Source: Lachnospiraceae bacterium (lineage in GTDB: Bacteria; Bacillota; Clostridia; Lachnospirales; Lachnospiraceae). From it: a stretch of DNA of 47,665 nucleotides. The notes beneath the pieces are model-generated. The model was given only the letters and a program-made list of their open reading frames with translations, was not told where the DNA came from and made no database searches. Where the stretch lies: the NCBI GenBank assembly GCA_021771755.1, contig JAETOL010000015.1, forward strand, positions 1-47,665, given 5' to 3'. The position numbers were made by a program, and so were the translations under genes. Numbering within the stretch: the first letter of the stretch is position 1; every line of letters begins with the position of its first letter. Of this stretch, positions 1-10,700 are shown in pieces.

Positions 1-57
1 GGTATAAGCAGTAAAGGCAAACTGTAGTAAATTTGTAGTAAAGGGAGATTTTGAACT

Positions 58-834
58 ATGGAAAATGCTTATAAATCCAATGCTTACGGGTCTTTCGCTT
101 CTGTTTACGACACCTTCATGGACAATATAGATTATGAAAGCTGGGCGGAATATATAGAAGGACATCTGAAAGCCCGGGGGATAGAAGACGGACTTGTGCT
201 GGAGCTGGGCTGCGGCACAGGTACGATGACAGGATTGCTGGCACAAAAAGGATATGATATGATCGGTGTGGACAATTCTGAAGAAATGCTGGCAGAAGCC
301 ATGAAGAAAAAAATGGAGACCGGACAGGATATTTTGTATCTTTTGCAGGATATGCAGGAGTTTGAACTGTATGGGACGGTGCGGGCAGTGGTAAGTGTCT
401 GCGACAGCCTGAACTATATCACGGACAGAGAGGAGCTTCTTCAGGTATTCCGTCTGGTAAATAATTATCTGGATCCGCAGGGGATTTTTCTGTTTGATAT
501 GAATACCGTACATAAGTACAGAGATATCCTTGGAGAGACTACGATTGCGGAAAACCGTGATGAGGGAAGCTTTATCTGGGAAAACAGCTATGATCCGGAA
601 AACGGAATCAATATTTATGAGCTGGCAGTTTTTCTTCCGCGGGAGGATGGCCTCTATGAAAAATGCGAGGAACTGCATTGTCAGAAGGCCTATGAACAGA
701 AAGAGATACAGGATCTGATCCGGGAGGCAGGGATGGAGCTTCTGGCGGTTTATGATGCCTATACCATGGAACCTGCCCGGGAGGACAGTGAACGTCTGTT
801 TTTTGTGGCGAGAGAAAAAGGAAAAGAAGTTTAA
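58..834 (+). CDS. Class I SAM-dependent methyltransferase, YqeM-like
   Basis: This 258-residue protein has the usual size for a small Rossmann-fold methyltransferase. The SAM-binding motif I reads LELGCGTGT near residues 48-56, followed by an acidic strand end (GVDNSEEML) that should hold the SAM ribose. The opening NAYGSFASVYDTFM resembles the Bacillus YqeM group, whose substrate is unknown. The ATG at 58 is preceded by GGGAG at 43-47. hslO follows after 39 bases, so the two may share a transcript. I see no membrane segment, so it should be cytosolic. Family membership is secure; the methylated substrate cannot be read from the sequence. Confidence 0.85.
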   Translation: MENAYKSNAYGSFASVYDTFMDNIDYESWAEYIEGHLKARGIEDGLVLELGCGTGTMTGLLAQKGYDMIGVDNSEEMLAEAMKKKMETGQDILYLLQDMQEFELYGTVRAVVSVCDSLNYITDREELLQVFRLVNNYLDPQGIFLFDMNTVHKYRDILGETTIAENRDEGSFIWENSYDPENGINIYELAVFLPREDGLYEKCEELHCQKAYEQKEIQDLIREAGMELLAVYDAYTMEPAREDSERLFFVAREKGKEV

Positions 835-873
835 GAAAATAATTTCAGAATAGATTGATCCAGGAGGAAAGAA

Positions 874-1752
874 ATGAAAGATTATATTGTAAGAGCAACT
901 GCTGCAGACAGCCAGATCCGTGCATTTGCAGCTGTGACAAAAGAGACAGTGGAGGCAGCCAGAAAAGCACATAATACCAGCCCGGTGGCAACGGCTGCTC
1001 TGGGGCGTCTTCTTACGGCAGGCGCAATGATGGGTGTGATGATGAAGGGAGAAAAAGATATCCTTACGCTTCAGATCAAGGCGGATGGCCCGATTAATGG
1101 AATCACTGTTACCGCAGATTCCCAGGGAAGAGTGAAAGGCTATGTGGGAAATCCGGAAGTGATCCTTCCTGCAAATGCAAAGGGAAAGCTGGATGTGTCC
1201 GGCGCTGTGGGGAATGGTTTTCTGAATGTGATCAAGGATATGGGGCTGAAAGAGCCTTATTCCGGACAGGTGGATCTGCAGACCGGAGAGATTGCAGAGG
1301 ACCTGACCTATTATTTTGCAGTCAGTGAGCAGGTTCCGTCAGCGGTAGGCCTTGGAGTCCTGATGAACAAGGACAACACGGTACAGCAGGCAGGGGGATT
1401 TATTGTGCAGGTTATGCCTTTTGCAGAAGAAAAAACCATTGCAAAGCTGGAGGAGAATATCCAGAAGATCCAGTCCGTTACGACACTTCTGGAGCAGGGA
1501 CACACACCGGAAAGTCTTCTTGAGGCGGTATTTGAAGGCTTTGATGTGGAGATCATGGATAAGGTTCCGGCAGAGTTTTACTGTAACTGCAGTAAGGAAC
1601 GAGTGGAAAAAGCGCTGATCAGTATCGGACGCAAGGATCTGAATGAGATGATCCAGGAAGGCAAGGAAGTGGAACTGAACTGTCATTTCTGCAATACCAA
1701 TTATGTATTCAGTGTGGAGGAACTGAAAGAAATCCTCAGAAAATGTAAATAA
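874..1752 (+). CDS. hslO: Hsp33 redox-regulated chaperonin
   Basis: The 292 residues match the normal length of Hsp33. This cytosolic holdase is switched on when its zinc-bound cysteines are oxidised. The C-terminal redox switch is intact: a CxC pair at C237 and C239 and a CxxC pair at C270 and C273. The N-terminal fold opens MKDYIVRATAADSQIRAFAA, typical of the family, and continues through a glycine-rich core (SPVATAALGRLLTAGAMMG). The ATG at 874 has AGGAGG at 862-867. It lies between a methyltransferase and nadE, all on the plus strand. Nothing looks damaged. Confidence 0.96.
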   Translation: MKDYIVRATAADSQIRAFAAVTKETVEAARKAHNTSPVATAALGRLLTAGAMMGVMMKGEKDILTLQIKADGPINGITVTADSQGRVKGYVGNPEVILPANAKGKLDVSGAVGNGFLNVIKDMGLKEPYSGQVDLQTGEIAEDLTYYFAVSEQVPSAVGLGVLMNKDNTVQQAGGFIVQVMPFAEEKTIAKLEENIQKIQSVTTLLEQGHTPESLLEAVFEGFDVEIMDKVPAEFYCNCSKERVEKALISIGRKDLNEMIQEGKEVELNCHFCNTNYVFSVEELKEILRKCK

Positions 1753-1826
1753 GAGCTGTGATAAGATGCCGTGTGAATAGGAACGCCGCGGATGTCCGGT
1801 GGTAACGGACAGGAAAGGGGAAAAAT

Positions 1827-3791
1827 ATGAAGGATGGATTTATAAAGGTAAGTGCGGGAACTCCGGATGTAAGAGTTGGAGACTGCGAATACAATGCAGA
1901 TGAGATCATCCGCATGGCACATGAAATGGAAGGAGAAGGCGCCAGGGTCATGGTGTTTCCGGAGCTTTGCATCACCTCCTACAGTTGCGGTGATCTTTTC
2001 TGGCAGGAAACGCTTCTCAATGAGGCAAAGGCACAGTTGATCCGTATTGCAGAAGAAACAGGAGATGTGGACGGACTGATTTTTGTAGGGCTTCCTATGG
2101 AATATAACGGAAAGCTTTATAACATGGCTGCCGGGATCAGCGGGGGAGAAATCCTTGGTCTGGTACCAAAAATCAATATCCCGAATTATAATGAGTTTTA
2201 TGAAAGCCGTTATTTTACATCCGGAAAAGATGTGAACGGGTGGGTTACGTTCTGTCACAGCGACAGCTTTGACACCGGGTATCCGGATTATGAAGTTGCG
2301 GTTTCTCCGTATTTACTTTTTTCCTGTCCGCAGATGCCGGAGCTGAAGGTGGCTGCAGAAATCTGCGAGGATCTCTGGGTGGCAGATCCGCCAAGTACCC
2401 GTCACGCTTATCATGGAGCGACCTTGATCGTGAATCTTTCTGCCAGTGACGAGCTGGTAGGAAAGGACAGTTACCGGAGAAACCTGGTCAGCAGCCAGTC
2501 TGCAAGACTGGTATGCGGTTATGTTTATGCTTCTGCCGGAATCGGGGAATCTACCCAGGATGTGGTATATGCAGGTCATGATCTGATCGCGGAAAATGGC
2601 ACAGTCCTTGCAGAAAGCCGGAAGTTTACAAACGGAGCAGTATATGGAGTAATGGATCTCAGGAAGCTGGCCAATGAGCGCAGACGGATGACTACCTTTC
2701 AGTTTGCGGCGGACAGAGAGCAGGAAAAGGAAGTTTTTTATGACGAAGTGTTCTTTGATCTGCAGACAACAGAGACAGATCTGACCGGTCTGATCGATTC
2801 CAGACCTTTTGTTCCCGCATCTGTGGAAGAGAGGGAGCGCCGCTGCGATGAGATCCTGAATATCCAGGCAGCAGGTCTGCGGAGACGGCTTGCACATATC
2901 CACTGCCAGAATGCGGTGATCGGTCTGTCCGGTGGACTGGATTCCACTCTTGCACTTCTGGTGACTGTCCGTGCTTTTGACATGCTGGGAATTCCGAGAG
3001 AAAAGATCACAGCAGTGACCATGCCATGTTTCGGAACGACAGACAGAACCTACAACAATGCCTGCCAGCTGAGCCGCTGTCTGGGGACAGAGCTTCGTGA
3101 GGTAAATATCCGGGAGGCTGTAAGTCTTCATTTCCGGGATATTGGACATGATCCGGAGATCCACGACGTCACATACGAAAACAGTCAGGCGAGAGAGCGG
3201 ACGCAGATTCTCATGGACATTGCAAACCAGAAAGGCGGCATTGTGATCGGAACCGGCGATTTATCTGAGCTGGCGCTGGGATGGGCTACTTTTAACGGGG
3301 ATCATATGTCCATGTACGGAGTTAACGGCTCTGTTCCGAAGACACTGGTGCGTCATCTGGTAAGATATTATGCAGATACCTGCGAAGAAAAAATACTGTC
3401 AGAGATTCTTCTGGATATTCTGGATACTCCGGTAAGCCCGGAACTGCTTCCGCCAAAGGACGGAAAGATCGCTCAGAAAACAGAAGATCTGGTAGGCCCT
3501 TATGAGCTTCATGACTTTTTCCTGTATCACATGCTCCGCTGGACCTGTCCTCCTGCAAAAATTTTCCGCATGGCAAAGAATGCGTTTGCCGGAGAATATG
3601 ATGAGGAAACCATACTGAAATGGCTGAAGACCTTTTACAGACGGTTCTTTACCCAGCAGTTTAAGCGTTCCTGTCTGCCGGACGGCCCGAAGGTGGGCAG
3701 TGTGGCAGTTTCTCCAAGAGGAGATCTGCGTATGCCGAGTGATGCCTGTGGAACCTTGTGGATGAGAGAAGCAGATCAGATAAAAATCTGA
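1827..3791 (+). CDS. nadE: Glutamine-dependent NAD+ synthetase
   Basis: The enzyme makes NAD from nicotinate adenine dinucleotide, ATP and glutamine-derived ammonia. At 654 residues it is the long two-domain form. The N-terminal nitrilase-fold glutaminase shows its triad as E46 (FPELCITSY), K115 (LVPKINIPNY) and C180 (AAEICEDLW). The C-terminal synthetase has the PP-loop SGGLDS at 368-373. Because the glutaminase is fused and complete, the protein can use glutamine directly. The ATG at 1827 follows a purine-rich AGGAAAGGGG at 1811-1820. A strong hairpin terminator follows the stop codon at once. Confidence 0.96.
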   Translation: MKDGFIKVSAGTPDVRVGDCEYNADEIIRMAHEMEGEGARVMVFPELCITSYSCGDLFWQETLLNEAKAQLIRIAEETGDVDGLIFVGLPMEYNGKLYNMAAGISGGEILGLVPKINIPNYNEFYESRYFTSGKDVNGWVTFCHSDSFDTGYPDYEVAVSPYLLFSCPQMPELKVAAEICEDLWVADPPSTRHAYHGATLIVNLSASDELVGKDSYRRNLVSSQSARLVCGYVYASAGIGESTQDVVYAGHDLIAENGTVLAESRKFTNGAVYGVMDLRKLANERRRMTTFQFAADREQEKEVFYDEVFFDLQTTETDLTGLIDSRPFVPASVEERERRCDEILNIQAAGLRRRLAHIHCQNAVIGLSGGLDSTLALLVTVRAFDMLGIPREKITAVTMPCFGTTDRTYNNACQLSRCLGTELREVNIREAVSLHFRDIGHDPEIHDVTYENSQARERTQILMDIANQKGGIVIGTGDLSELALGWATFNGDHMSMYGVNGSVPKTLVRHLVRYYADTCEEKILSEILLDILDTPVSPELLPPKDGKIAQKTEDLVGPYELHDFFLYHMLRWTCPPAKIFRMAKNAFAGEYDEETILKWLKTFYRRFFTQQFKRSCLPDGPKVGSVAVSPRGDLRMPSDACGTLWMREADQIKI

Positions 3792-3793
3792 AT

Positions 3794-3841
3794 AACACCC
3801 GTTATCGGAAAAATTGGAACATCCGGTAACGGGTGTTTTTT
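3794..3841. terminator. Bidirectional hairpin terminator between nadE and the minus-strand gene
   Basis: A 16-base arm at 3794-3809 (AACACCCGTTATCGGA) pairs with 3822-3837, leaving a 12-base loop, and T residues follow on the plus strand. The same hairpin reads as a terminator from the minus strand, where the upstream gene ends at 3840. It therefore closes two convergent transcripts. Confidence 0.88.
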
Positions 3842-4277
3842 AATGGATCTCAGCCTTTTGCACTGCATCCTGGATGGCGTGTATCAGCATCAGGGAGGTA
3901 TATTTCTGATCGCTGGCATATTCCAGCTGATCCAGCTCGCAGCCACTGTAGATCTGGCTTGCCAGTTCTTCAATGGCAGGCTCTACAAGTGGAAACATGG
4001 CGGCTGTGCTTTCACTTAAGTTTGCCAGATGGATAGACTGTATCCTGTCTGCATCTACAGTGACCTCTACGTCAAAGCTGTTTCCGTTCAGCGCAATGGA
4101 AGAACGGTAGATTCCCGGAGTGTAGATGGCTTCCGGATCTGAGGAAGCTGTTTTTGCCCTGCCGGGACCGAACATGACAAATAACAGCACTCCCAGGATG
4201 GTAAGAAATAAAAGGAAGATACCTGTGTAGATGATCTCCTTCATATGTAAAACAATGATCTTGGTTCTGGAACTCAT
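3840..4277 (-). CDS. Small membrane-anchored protein, weakly FMN-binding-domain-like
   Basis: The 145-residue protein has one N-terminal membrane segment (about residues 16-36, IYTGIFLLFLTILGVLLFVM) and an extracytoplasmic remainder. The portion YTPGIYRSSIALNG followed by VEVTVDADRIQSIHL has the rhythm of FMN-binding domains that begin with a PGxY stretch. The usual threonine flavinylation motif is not obvious, so this is a suggestion only. The start at 4277 is supported by AGGAGG seven bases upstream. It is transcribed towards nadE and away from addB. Possible roles are a redox-chain accessory protein or an unrelated envelope protein. Confidence 0.7.
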   Translation of the reverse strand: MSSRTKIIVLHMKEIIYTGIFLLFLTILGVLLFVMFGPGRAKTASSDPEAIYTPGIYRSSIALNGNSFDVEVTVDADRIQSIHLANLSESTAAMFPLVEPAIEELASQIYSGCELDQLEYASDQKYTSLMLIHAIQDAVQKAEIH

Positions 4278-4406
4278 ATGGCTGCCTCCTGGTCAGAATA
4301 TGTAAGGACTGTTGCGAATAGTGACTGTATGTATCATACAGGATAGGAAAAGAACTTATGATTTATCATATGCGGGAGGTTCCGGCTTTATGAAAAAAAT
4401 GAGCGA

Positions 4407-4435
4407 TTGTAGAAATCGAACGTATGTGCTATAAT
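4407..4435 (+). promoter_or_regulatory. Sigma-A-type promoter for addBA
   Basis: TTGTAG at 4407-4412 and TATAAT at 4430-4435 are separated by 17 bases, and a TGC extended -10 precedes the TATAAT. It lies 27 bases upstream of the addB ATG, so the leader is very short. Confidence 0.75.
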
Positions 4436-4461
4436 GAAAGAAAAAAATCAGGGAGGAAATT

Positions 4462-7400
4462 ATGCCGCTTCAGTTTATCATCGGAAATTCCGGTGCAGGG
4501 AAATCTTATACCGCGTTTCAGAGCCTGATCTCTGATGCCATGTCCCACCCGGAGAAGCTTTATTATGTGATCGTACCGGAGCAGTTTACCATGCAGACCC
4601 AGAAAACTCTGGTGCAGATGCACCCGGACGGAGGGATTTTGAATATTGACGTTCTGAGTTTTGAACGTCTTGCCTATCGTGTACTGGAAGAAACCGGCGG
4701 CGATATCAGAAGCGTACTGGAAGAAACCGGAAAAAATATGGTCCTCCAGAAACTGGTCCAGAAACACCAGAAGGAACTGGTATATCTGAAAAACCAGATG
4801 AAAAAGCCGGGATATCTGGACGAAGTAAAATCGCTGATCTCAGAATTTATGCAGTACCGGGTAGGGGATGAGGAAATACAGAAGATGCAGGAGGATGCGT
4901 CGGACAGAACGCTTCTTCAAATGAAACTGCAGGACGTTTCTGTGCTGTATCATGGATTCCGGGACTATCTGAAAGACCATTATATAACGGCGGAGGAGGT
5001 TTTGGAGATTCTGGCAAAGCAGATTGTTTTTTCGGAAAAACTGAAAGGCAGTGTTCTGCTGCTGGATGGATTTACCGGTTTTACGCCGATCCAGATCCAG
5101 GTGATCCGGGAGCTGCTTGCCTCGTGTGAAAAGGTATCTGTTACAGTGACCATGGACGTGCGGGAGCCGTTTCTGTATAAAGAAAAATCGCATCAGCTTT
5201 TTTATATGAGCCACAAGATGATCCGGAGTCTCTGTGACCTGACGAAGGATATTCTGGATCCGGTCTGGATAGCACCGGGCAGTAAGTCCCGCCATGCCCG
5301 GGCAGAGGCTCTGGCGTTTCTGGAGCAGAATATTTTCCGGTATCACAAAAAAACATTTTCCGGCAAACAGGATTCCATAAGGATTTTCTGTGCAGGAGAT
5401 CCGGTCAGGGAGATGGAGGAGACGGCAAGAAGGATTCTTCGGCTCGTTCGGGAGAAGGGCTGCCGTTATGGAGAGATCGCGGTGATCACGGGAGATCTGG
5501 AAACATACGGAAGTCTTGCGCGGCAGGCATTTGAAGATGCCGGAATCCCTTTCTTTGTGGATGAAAAACATTCGATTCTTATGAATCCTTTTGTGGAATA
5601 TATACGGGCTGCCCTGGAAATGGCTGCCCAGGGATTTTCTTATGAAAGTGTATTTCGATATCTTCGATGTGGTATGTCTGATGTGAGCAGAGAAGAGACT
5701 GACTGGCTGGAGAACTACGCAGTGGCGCTGGGAATCCGCGGATTCAAACGGTGGAAGGAAAAGTGGGTGCGCGTTTATCGGGGAATGAAGGAGGAATCTC
5801 TTCTGGAGATCAACCGGATCCGTGAGAAATTTACAGAAGAAACCGAGGCGCTGGCTGTGGGATTCTCCGGAAAAAAGAAAACAGTCAGGGAATATTGCCA
5901 GTATCTTTATGAGTTTATCGTAAAAAGCCGTATTCAGGAAAAATTAAAGATCCAGGAGGAGATTTTTGCGCAAAAAGGCAGCCGCGCAATGGAAAAGGAG
6001 TATGCCCAGATTTATGGGATCGTTATGGAGCTTCTGGACAAAATGGCGGAGATTCTGGGAGAGGAAACGGTATCTCCGGAAGAATTCCGACAGATTCTGG
6101 AAACCGGAATGTCTCAGGCAAAAGTCGCGCTGATCCCTCCGGGAATCGATCAGGTTCTCATTGGAGATATGGAGAGAACCAGACTGAAGGATATACGGGC
6201 GCTGTTTTTTGTGGGGATGAATGAGGGAAATATTCCCAAGAATACAGAATCCGGCGGACTTCTTACAGAGCTGGACAGAGACTTTTTTGAGGATCAGGGT
6301 GTGGAGCTTGCTCCGGGTCCAAAAGAACTGATGAATATGCAGAGATTTTATCTGTATCTGAATCTGACCCGGCCTTCTGAGCATCTGTATCTTTCCTACA
6401 GCTGTTCCAATTCCAAAGGAGAAGCGGTCAGTCCTGCCTATCTGATCGGCACCATCCGGAAACTGTTTCCGGAGCTTTCGACAGAACGGGCAGAGGAGCC
6501 GGAGAACCTTCTGGATCTTCTGGAAACCCCTTCTACAGGCTTTGGATTTCTTCTGTCCGGTCTGGAGAATGAAGAAATGCAGCGGGAACCTTTGTTCCAG
6601 GAATTATACAGCTGGTATCTGAGAAGCCCGGAATACCAGGACCTTACCAGGAAGCTTACAGAGGCTGCCTTTGTCCGGAAACCGGCAGACAGAATCAGTG
6701 AAAGTGTGGCAAAGGCGTTGTATGGTGAAATTTCCGAGTACAGTGCCACCCGCCTGGAACGGTTTGCCGCCTGTGCTTTTGCACATTTCCTTCAGTATGG
6801 CCTTGTTGTGACAGAGCGGGCGGAATATGAATTTCGTGCGATGGATATGGGAAACGTACTTCATCAGGCTCTGGAAAAATTTGCGGCAGAGCTTCGGAGA
6901 AAAGGCCTTGACTGGGCAGAGCTGGAGGAAGAGCAGAGAGACCGGATCGCAGAATACTGTATGGAGCAGGTGGCGGCAGATTATGGAAATACGATCCTGA
7001 AAAGCAGTGCCAGAAACCAGTATATGATCCAGCGTACGCTCCGTATTCTCAAGCGTACCGTATGGGCGCTGCAGGAACAGTTGCGCTGTGGGAAGTTTGT
7101 ACCGGAGGGCTTCGAGGTTTCCATCGGCGGCGGAAGGATTGACCGTCTGGATGTCCTGAAAGAGGACAAGAAAGTTTATGTGAAGGTCATTGACTATAAG
7201 TCCGGAAACACCTCGTTTGACCTGGTGGGGGTTTACTATGGCCTTCAGCTTCAGCTTGTAGTTTATATGGATGCTGCCATGGAAGCAGAAAAAAACAAAC
7301 ATCCGGACTGTCAGATCGAGCCTGCGGGAATCTTTTATTATAACATCAAGGATCCTATGATCCAGACAGTTATCCGGGATGATCTTCAGAATCTTGAGAA

Positions 7401-7785
7401 AAAAATTTATAAGGAGCTGAAAATGAACGGGCTGGTAAATTCTTCGGATGACATTCTTCATAAAATAGATGCAGGAGCTTCTTCTTTGCCTGTTTCCTTC
7501 AAAAAAGACGGAGGTTTCAGAAAGGGATCTTCTGTGGCGACCAGAGAGCAGTTTCAGCTTCTGAACCAGTATGTCAAAAACAAGATCGCAGAGATCCGGT
7601 CGCACATTCTTTCCGGGGATGCGGAGGTCTCTCCTTATGAAATGGGAAAGAAAAATGCGTGTGCCTACTGCGCTTATCAGGGGGTGTGCGGGTTTGACAA
7701 AAAGATCCCGGGTTATGAATACAGACGTCTGAGACAGTTTGCTGATGAGGAAATCTGGAAATCTATGGAAATGGAGGCGGAATGA
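4462..7785 (+). CDS. addB: AddB subunit of the AddAB helicase-nuclease
   Basis: AddB partners AddA in resecting double-strand breaks for RecA-dependent repair, and it recognises Chi. The 1107 residues fit the family. An ATP-binding loop GNSGAGKS lies at 8-15. The C-terminal RecB-type nuclease shows VIDYKSG with D911 and K913. The iron-sulfur cluster cysteines that staple the nuclease are all present: C771 (FAACAFAHFLQYGL) and C1067, C1070 and C1076 (CAYCAYQGVC). GGGAGG at 4451-4456 supports the ATG. addA begins one base after the stop codon. A role in phage resistance beyond generic DNA degradation is not suggested. Confidence 0.96.
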   Translation: MPLQFIIGNSGAGKSYTAFQSLISDAMSHPEKLYYVIVPEQFTMQTQKTLVQMHPDGGILNIDVLSFERLAYRVLEETGGDIRSVLEETGKNMVLQKLVQKHQKELVYLKNQMKKPGYLDEVKSLISEFMQYRVGDEEIQKMQEDASDRTLLQMKLQDVSVLYHGFRDYLKDHYITAEEVLEILAKQIVFSEKLKGSVLLLDGFTGFTPIQIQVIRELLASCEKVSVTVTMDVREPFLYKEKSHQLFYMSHKMIRSLCDLTKDILDPVWIAPGSKSRHARAEALAFLEQNIFRYHKKTFSGKQDSIRIFCAGDPVREMEETARRILRLVREKGCRYGEIAVITGDLETYGSLARQAFEDAGIPFFVDEKHSILMNPFVEYIRAALEMAAQGFSYESVFRYLRCGMSDVSREETDWLENYAVALGIRGFKRWKEKWVRVYRGMKEESLLEINRIREKFTEETEALAVGFSGKKKTVREYCQYLYEFIVKSRIQEKLKIQEEIFAQKGSRAMEKEYAQIYGIVMELLDKMAEILGEETVSPEEFRQILETGMSQAKVALIPPGIDQVLIGDMERTRLKDIRALFFVGMNEGNIPKNTESGGLLTELDRDFFEDQGVELAPGPKELMNMQRFYLYLNLTRPSEHLYLSYSCSNSKGEAVSPAYLIGTIRKLFPELSTERAEEPENLLDLLETPSTGFGFLLSGLENEEMQREPLFQELYSWYLRSPEYQDLTRKLTEAAFVRKPADRISESVAKALYGEISEYSATRLERFAACAFAHFLQYGLVVTERAEYEFRAMDMGNVLHQALEKFAAELRRKGLDWAELEEEQRDRIAEYCMEQVAADYGNTILKSSARNQYMIQRTLRILKRTVWALQEQLRCGKFVPEGFEVSIGGGRIDRLDVLKEDKKVYVKVIDYKSGNTSFDLVGVYYGLQLQLVVYMDAAMEAEKNKHPDCQIEPAGIFYYNIKDPMIQTVIRDDLQNLEKKIYKELKMNGLVNSSDDILHKIDAGASSLPVSFKKDGGFRKGSSVATREQFQLLNQYVKNKIAEIRSHILSGDAEVSPYEMGKKNACAYCAYQGVCGFDKKIPGYEYRRLRQFADEEIWKSMEMEAE

Positions 7786-7786
7786 A

Positions 7787-10700
7787 ATGGCGGTCACATG
7801 GACGGAAGAACAGCAAAAAGTAATTTCCTTCAGAAACCGTAATATTCTGGTTTCTGCAGCAGCCGGATCCGGTAAGACAGCGGTTCTGGTAGAACGGATC
7901 CTGAGCAAGATCCTGGACAGGGAGCATCCGGCAGATGTAGACCGGCTGCTGATCATGACTTTTACAAGAGCGGCTGCAGGGGAAATGAAGGAAAGACTGT
8001 CTGCAGCACTGGAAAAGGCTCTTTATGAGGATCCGGACAATGCCCATCTCCAGAAACAGATGACGCTGATCCATACGGCTCAGATCACTACGATAGATGG
8101 ATTCTGTTCTTATATCATCCGGAATTATTTTCACATGATCGGGCTGGATCCCGGTTACCGTACAGCGGAGGAGGGAGAACTGAAGCTCCTTCGGGAAGAT
8201 GTGGTCAAAGAAGTTCTGGAGGATGCCTACGAAAAAAAAGAAGAGAAATTTCTCCGGCTGGTGGAATGTTATGCGCCGGGAAAAACAGATGAGGGGCTGA
8301 AAGACCTGATCTTGAAGGTGTACGAAGCATCGATGAGTCATCCTTTCCCGGAAGAGTGGCTGGGAACCTGTCTGCAGGCATATCAGGTGGATAACCCTGA
8401 GCAAATCTATCAGTCCCGGTGGATTACAGTCCTGTGGAATGAAATGGAAGAGAATGTTCAGGAGGCGGAGCATCTTATTCAAAAAGCCAGATCGGTATGT
8501 CTGGAAGAAGACGGTCCTCTTCCTTATCTGGATGCCCTGGACAGTGATCTTGGCATGGTGAGTGTCCTGAAAAAAACAATAAAAGAGAGAGATTACAGAA
8601 AATTAAAGCAGATGGCAGAGGAACTGTCCTTTCAGGCGTTGTCCCGTAAAAAAGCATCCGACGTAGATCCGGCAAAAAAAGATTGGGTAAAGAATCTTCG
8701 GGACGAAGAAAAGGGAATCCTGAAAGAGCTGATTGAGAAATACCTTTACTGGGATGAGGATGAATTACTGGATATGGTAAATCTGTGCAGAACACCGCTG
8801 GAGAGCCTTGTGGAACTGGTAAAGGAATTTCAGGAACGGTTTGCGCAGAAAAAAAGAGAAAAAAACATTCTCGATTTTACAGATATGGAGCACTTTGCCC
8901 TGCACATTCTGGCAGAAAAAGAAGGAGATCAGATCATTCCCAGTCAGGCGGCCAGAGAGCTTTCTGAAAAATATGAGGAAGTGATGATTGATGAGTATCA
9001 GGACAGCAACTCTGTACAGGAGATGATCACGACCCTGGTATCCGGATGGGCCGGAAACAGAAAGAATATTTTTATGGTAGGAGATGTAAAGCAGAGTATT
9101 TACCGTTTCCGACTGGCAAGACCGGAGCTTTTTATGGAAAAATATCACAACTATTCGACCTCAGACAGCCCGGAGCAGCGGATCGACCTTCACAAAAATT
9201 TCCGCAGCCGTCATCAGGTACTTACTTCGGTCAATTATATTTTTAACAGGATCATGGGAGCTGAGGTAGGCGGGATTGATTATGACAGCAGTAATGCTCT
9301 TTATCCCGGCGCTGTTTTTCCGGAAGGCCCGGATGAAAGCTTTTGTACCACAGAAGTTCTTCTGGTGGAAAAGGATGGAGAAGAGCTGGAGGAGGAAAGC
9401 GGAAACCAGACAGACAGAGAACTGGAGGCGCTTGCCATTGCAGGAGAGATATCCCGGATCGTGGGAAAAGAACAGATCTTTGATAAAGAAACCGGAACTT
9501 ACCGGCCTGTGGAATACGGGGATATTGTGATCCTTCTCCGATCTGCTTACGGATGGGCGGAAACCTTCCGTGAGGTTCTGATCTCCAGAGGGATCCCTGC
9601 CTATACTTCATCCAGAACCGGATACTTTTCTGCGCAGGAGGTGGTGAATCTTCTGAATTATTTGAGGATATGCGACAATCCTCTTCAGGATATCCCTCTT
9701 ACCGGTGTGCTTCATTCTCCGATGGCAGGATGTAGTACACAGGAATTGGGAGAATTGAGGAAAGCATGTCCGAAGGGGCTGATCTATGAATGTATCTGCC
9801 AGTTTGTGGAAAGAGAAAGCTTTGAGACAGAAGAGGAAGAGAAGCTCAGGAATAAGCTGGCCGGTTTTCTGGAACAGCTTCGGGAAATACGGGATATGTC
9901 TGCCTATACTCCGGTTCACCAGCTGATTCTGCATATCCTGAAAGTGACCGGATATGAAGATTACGTTCGGGCGCTCCCGGGAGGCAGCCAGAGAGGGGCT
10001 AATCTCCGTATGCTGGTGGAAAAAGCCATGGATTATGAAAAAACCAGTTACCGGGGACTGTTTAATTTTGTGCGATATATTGAAAATCTTCAGAAATATG
10101 AGGTAGATTTCGGGGAAGTCAATGTGATTGATGCCGGAAAAGGTTCCGTACAGATCATGACAGTACACAAAAGTAAAGGACTGGAGTTTCCTGTTGTTTT
10201 TGCGGCCGGTATGGGAAAACAGTTTAATTTTCAGGACATCAATGCCAGGTTTCTCATCCATCCGGATCTTGGCTTTGGAACGGATGTGATCCTTCCGGAA
10301 AAAAGGCTGATGGCTTCCACACCTCAGAAACAGGTGATCCGGAATGTTCAGAAAAGGGAAAGTCTCGGAGAAGAACTGCGTGTGCTGTATGTGGCTCTGA
10401 CCCGGGCAAAGGAAAAATTATATATTACAGGTACCATAGGGGGGCTGAAAGAAAAGATTCTGAGTCTCTGGAACTGGAAAGAAGATGCCGTGTTCCGGAT
10501 TCCTACGGGTAAGCGTATCCGGGCAAAAACCTTCTGGGATTATATTCTTCCTGCTCTGAGTCTTCATCCGGCTATGAAAGAACTGTATATGGAATATATT
10601 TTTTGTACAGAGACACAGGAAGGCTGGTGTGACGGAAAAACAGATTTTATTGTGAGAAAAATCACAGCGGCAGATCTGATACAGAATGAAATTGTGGATA

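Noticed and set aside
6604-7956. 450-codon minus-strand frame opposite addB-addA
   Set aside because: Crosses the addB-addA junction on the other strand without a plausible start signal or domain.
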